Below are positions 59,938 to 64,000 of a DNA stretch of 64,000 bases, piece by piece. A model generated the notes under the pieces. The model did no database searches, was not told the DNA's origin, and saw only the letters and a list, made by a program, of their open reading frames with translations. Made by a program: the position numbers and the translations under genes. Source of the stretch: Rhizoctonia solani. Its lineage: Eukaryota; Basidiomycota; Agaricomycetes; Cantharellales; Ceratobasidiaceae. The first letter of the stretch is position 1. Every line of letters starts with the position of its first letter. The DNA is taken from positions 1,655,501 to 1,719,500 of the forward strand of contig NC_057372.1 in NCBI RefSeq assembly GCF_016906535.1, given 5' to 3'.

Positions 59938-62679
59938 CTATCCACTAAAAGATAAAATATTCCTGGACCTCTTGCAACACGTTCCGGGCCCATATCCGAA
60001 CGGATATTCATACTCGGCGTCGGGTCCCCACGTCCATTCGACCTCGACCTCGGCAATAGGCCGCTTTCCTCTTGGATTGGACTTGGCGGCCTTTTCCGCC
60101 TCTTCACGAGTAGGGAACTTGGACTTGATCTTCTTTTTCTCATTGCATTTGCCGCATCCCTTTGGTTTGTCCTCCTTGAGCTTATCCTTCTTTGCAGACC
60201 GCTCGCAACGAGGAGGCTTGCCGGTGTCCTTGGAGGTGTGCCACTTTTCACGCCCGGGTCGGGGTACTTCTTTTTCCTTTCCTTTTCCCTTGGTGGAAAA
60301 GGTTTCTTTCGCTTTTCCCTTGCCTTTGACGTCTTCCTTCTCCTCGCCCCATAGACTCTCCACTCCGCGCTTGAGGTTGGCCAATTGACGCTGGGCAGTA
60401 CGACGGGCAACGGCATGGCGTCCGCGCAGCTCGCTCGATGCATGCTTGACATGCTCGGCGGTATCGATTCCGCTAGCGGCCTTGATAGCTTCGTTGGCAC
60501 GGCCAACGGCTTCGGCAATGGCAGCGTCAGACTTGCGGACTGCGTCCATGGTCGCGCGGAAGTTCAGGCCCAAAACACGCTCAATGGTAAACCCGAATTC
60601 TTCGACGACTTCGTGAAGGACATGGGCCTTGGCAGTCGGAGCCGACGAAGGAGATGACGTAGCCGTAGCCGTGGAAGTAGAAGCAGTCGTGGTCGACAGG
60701 CTCGTACCCGCGACAGGGATAGTGGACAAGGATGTGGTCTCGGCCTTGTTGATCGACACGGGTACAGTCGAACAGGATTCATTGACCGGTGCACGAACGG
60801 ACAAGCTGGTCTGTTGGGATTTGACGGTGAGGGCTGTGTACTCGAGGATCGCACGGAAAGCGAGGTGTGTTGAGACTTGACCGCCAATGACGAGGTGGCG
60901 GTAGAGGATTTGACCGCAAGGGATGTGTGAGGCGACTTGAGAGCCAACGAGGTCTCGGCAGCAGAAGTGGGGTCGAGGGCATGGATGGTGGAGGATGGAG
61001 CGAGTGAGCTAGTGGGAGCGAGGTTGATGGCTTTGATGGGATTGGAGGATTGGATCAAGTGGCCTGTTCCCAGGACAAGGGAGAGAACCACGGCGAGTGC
61101 ACTGTAGAAAAAGAATGAGTCAAAATCGGAAGATCGAATGGTGTTACATACCACGCAGCCGTCAGACCCGGGCCCATGCTAGCATTGAGTTTCCTTAGAA
61201 GCTCAGCACGCTCAGGGCCAATAAAACGGTCAAGTGGCTGGCGCTTGGGAGCCACCGGTTTGAGTGGTTTTTCTCCAGGTCGGACAAGGACTGTGTCGTC
61301 AAGAAGATGGTCACTAGGTGTTTCCGAGTAGAATGAGACAAGCGACTGATTGTCCAGGTCAAGGTCTTGAGTGGGAATGTCCGAGTCGAAAGGCTTGTCT
61401 TCGCGCTCGAGTTCGGCAGCGACATCGACGGCGGTTTGGGTTGTGGCGACTGAATCACGTTCAAAAGTGAATAAATTAGATAATTGGCGTGTGAGTTCGG
61501 TCATGTCGACAGAAGTTTCGTCTGTGCGGTCATCTCGTTCGTCAAAGAGCACGACCGGGCGGGACTCGCTGAGCACAACGGGGATGAGGATGGAGTGTTT
61601 GTGAATCGAGGGGACTGTGGATTCGTGGGCATCGCTAGTAAATACGACAAGAATAGAAGGCGTCCCATCGATCGAGTGAGTCTGTATGAATAGTCAGCAA
61701 GCGCGGAAAGAGCACATCGACAAGAAAACTGACCAATGGTGCCACCGTATGGTCTCGGACAAGCACCACAATTTCCTTTTCCGGTGCAAGACGGTTCTCG
61801 ACACGGCTGGGAAGACCGGAAAGACTTGCAAAGTTGAAGTACTCGACACGGACGAGGGATGCACGTGCGGCACTGGCAATGGCGAGCAAGACGTCATGGA
61901 CGACGGCAGAGCGCTGGGCGATAGATGGATAAGCGCCGGCGACAGAGACGAGTGCAGTGGGGTTGGCGGCGAGAACGGCATCGGAGAAGGAGAGGTCGAT
62001 GTTGAGGGTCGAGTCGGAGCGCTCGAGGGGATCGGGCAGGATGAGCTCGAGTTCGCGTCTTGTGTCGGATGGAAGTGGTCGCACCGAACGCTCGCTTTCG
62101 CCGTCGCTCTCAAATGGGTTCAGGGGTGCATGGAGCGATGCATAGGCAGACGCAGACGACGATGACAAAGCATCTGCCGTCGTCCATGCCTCTTCGCTCC
62201 CGTCGTTCATCCGCCCCAGCACACCCACAGGCCGACCATCGCGTCCATCGTCAGATGCATCGTCCGCATGCGCAGAGCTCAGGTCAGTCCAGTCCCCAGA
62301 CCCAAGGCTCGACCCACTGTCCGACACATCGTCCAGTTCAGACAGCGACCGTGGAGGGCTCATCATATCCATTATCACTTTATCCAAGTCGTGGTCAACG
62401 AGAAGAGTGCTTCCCCAGCCTGGGGCGTTTTTCGGATATATCCCTCTCTCTCCCGAGGACCCCGGTCACCCACGTAATCCCCTTTTGCTTGCGAATCGTT
62501 TATGACTCCACCCACCTACTGTCTTTCAGGACACGCACGCTCCACGTATCTGTTTCGTTGCCATTGCGCACAATATACAACGTGTAGCCTACGCCATCGG
62601 ACAAGTCCTCGTTCGAGTCATCCAGGGCCGAGCGGTGAGCGGGGTCCTTGGGCATACACCCCACCTGATCCACATACAT
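59938..62679 (-). CDS. Hypothetical single-pass membrane protein with basic C-terminal domain
   Basis: Unrecognised, probably fungal-specific. Exon 1 starts MYVDQVGCMPKDP at 62679 (GYTLYIVRNGNETDTWSVRVL). A 100-nt intron (62420-62519) leads to an acidic Ser-rich region (SDSGSSLGSGDWTD). After a second intron (~61685) comes a predicted folded N-terminal region, then one hydrophobic helix (LAVVLSLVLGTGHLI) and Ser/Thr repeats of the form SLAVKS. The C-terminal part has a helical segment (FGFTIERVLGLNFRATMD) and a long Lys-rich tail (KGKGKEKEV) ending NILSFSG before TGA-type stop at 59938. Within the Ser repeats (~60845) the frame shifts by one base: SLSVRSS in one frame resumes as TALTVKSQQTSLSVR in another. 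Confidence 0.65.
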
Positions 62680-63273
62680 CACTTTACATGCACTTTATAT
62701 TATGTCTCTAAACACTAATGCCGTGGTCACCCACCGAACCCAACCCCTTATCTCTACTTCCGGCTCTCTCCACACCATACGCACACACCCACCCCACCTT
62801 GGGAGCACAGCAATCCAAATAAGTCACTGCGTACATCACTCTGTGAGAAATCGCGCTGATCAACCCAATCTTAGCCCCTATGTCCAATACCCCAAGTGCA
62901 CACGCACAACGGAACTGTCGGCCCGTATGTTCTATGGTTCTTGCGGATACTCGACCGTACCCCCCGCTGTACCTTTCCGGCGCTGGGCGAAACCCGGAGC
63001 ATGTCCATTAAGCAAATGCAATAATTACCGAGGTGGCTATGGCCGGCCTTGGGGTGGCGCACCCGACCCGTCCCCTAGTCCAATGGCCGAAATCCTAGGC
63101 GCATCTATCAACCGGTCGCAGGAATATAAAATACACCTATTGTCTCACGGGTCCGCAGCAACGCAGTGCAAAGCGCATGCTCATGTGACATCATTCCAGA
63201 CCCCAATTCAATCCCCAACGATGCAATCCAGGGCCCATGACAAGAAAAAAAAAGCAAAAAATTAAATTGTCAG
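62680..63273. other. Intergenic region
   Basis: 594 bp upstream of the membrane-protein gene. A 187-codon plus-strand frame (62702-63265) has biased composition, no domain and no splice context, and is not called. Confidence 0.5.
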
Positions 63274-64000
63274 TTAAAATAGCAACACGATATACAAGCC
63301 AAAAAGCAACAGTCCGAATCCCGATCCAAAAGTCCGTATCCGGATCGCCGAGTTCTTCTCCGGCCCGCCCAGGACAACACTTTGCATGGGTAAAGGCCGT
63401 GTAGTGGCCGACCCGTTCGAGTCTGTGACGATCACGACTGGCGCGTGGGCGCTTGGGAGGGGTGTGGTTCGCGTGAGGAGCGCCGAGTAGGTGCTTGCGC
63501 CCAAACCCGATGACGCAAGTTCGCCAAGCGTGGGCACCGAGTACCCAAAAGTTGAACTTGGTGCTGTCGATGTTTCGCTAGGGCGGGGTGTTGTGTTTGA
63601 GCTGGACAGAGTAGGGGAAGGGGTAGGAGAGAACAGGTAAGGAGGTGTGGTATAGGTTGGGGTTGGTAATACATAATTGGGCAGCGTAGTCGCAAAAGTA
63701 GCGCTTTCGACCGATAAACTTTGCGAGATGCTCTCTTCGGTATCAACAACTACATCAGGCGAGACCGAGTACAGCCCAATCTTGGGTGGCTCTTTAGTGT
63801 CGATCCCATAGCTGTCAACCCTCGAGTCAGCCCTCGACCAACACTCTGTAAGGGAAAATCACTTACCTAAAAATAGAATAAACCGTCCGCAAGAACGGCG
63901 TGCCAAATTGCCAGTCGATCCCATCTTCACTAGGTGCAGTGGCAAGCGGCCAAGCAAGGCACATATTAGGTGGATCAAGCACGCGAGCAAAAATATAGTC
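63274..64000 (-). CDS. Aspartic-peptidase-like protein, C-terminal part, probably GPI-anchored (partial)
   Basis: The gene enters from beyond the window's right edge; only the 3' end is here. The visible sequence reads DWQFGTPFLRTVYSIFSYGID (in two pieces across an intron at ~63804-63866) then EPPKIGLYSV. This resembles the C-terminal lobe of A1-family aspartic proteases (the 'G-x-PFLR-x-VY' strand). It is followed by a ~130-residue Ser/Thr/Pro-rich stalk and a hydrophobic C-terminal helix (FGLLLFGLYIVLLF), as in yapsin-type cell-surface proteases. The catalytic Asp residues lie outside the window, so the family call is tentative. Stop TAA 63274-63276. Confidence 0.6.

Noticed and set aside
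60140..60520. Alternative minus-strand frame rich in Pro, Arg and Lys
   Set aside because: Shadow of the Lys-rich tail of the membrane-protein gene; low-complexity codons make several frames open.
62702..63265. 187-codon plus-strand open frame
   Set aside because: Biased composition, no recognisable domain, no splice signals and no fit with the flanking minus-strand genes; G+C-rich DNA makes such frames by chance.

Overview
The window is nuclear DNA of a filamentous basidiomycete, most likely an Agaricomycete. The evidence is dense small genes with many 45-70 nt GT-AG introns, chromodomain Ty3/gypsy retrotransposons, and a typical fungal gene set. The exact species is inference; nothing here is diagnostic of one.

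Bases 1 to about 26,100 are a nested transposon graveyard with no host gene that I can support. Its centrepiece is one nearly complete Ty3/gypsy chromovirus (2407-8861). It has two LTRs about 99% alike and a perfect 5-bp target duplication (GCACC). It landed inside a Tc1/mariner-type transposase gene, whose two halves lie on either side. Two working parts of its replication cycle can be read directly: a self-priming site of the Tf1 kind, and a GGGAAAA minus-1 frameshift heptamer joining gag to pol. It is nevertheless dead: gag has lost one base and pol has two consecutive stop codons in the reverse transcriptase. Further on lies an older minus-strand gypsy copy (16349-23743), split by three solo LTRs of different families, each with its own 5-bp target duplication. 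Fragments of another gypsy integrase, several LTR families (here called R1 to R6), a MITE-like element and a hAT remnant make up the rest.

Bases 26,905 to 64,000 are gene-dense and almost free of repeats. In order: BBP/SF1 branchpoint protein (-), Rcm1/NSUN5 rRNA methyltransferase (-), type I Hsp40 (+), Atg8 (-), an unknown gene (-), chaperonin CCT5 (-), an NKAP/SynMuv splicing factor (+), succinate dehydrogenase SDHC (-), Maf1 Pol III repressor (+), an unknown gene (-), Nop15/NIFK (+), a Wss1-type WLM protease (-), phosphofructokinase (+), an NmrA-like protein (-), a Sec14-type lipid-transfer protein (-), Cdc16/APC6 (-), a Yet3/BAP31 ER protein (-), a RAD51D-like recombinase (+), a one-pass membrane protein (-) and the 3' end of an aspartic-peptidase-like gene (-).

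These are mostly housekeeping genes of splicing, ribosome biogenesis, folding, energy metabolism, autophagy and cell cycle. They share no single pathway, but six divergent pairs share very short intergenic promoters (107-239 bp between start codons). Several otherwise intact genes carry single-base frame breaks (PFK 3' end, RAD51D-like, membrane protein, perhaps MAF1), which may be assembly errors or real decay. I saw no new defence or biosynthetic system. The best candidates for a second look are the self-priming and frameshift signals of the retrotransposon, the GC-AG introns, and the microexons inside catalytic motifs.
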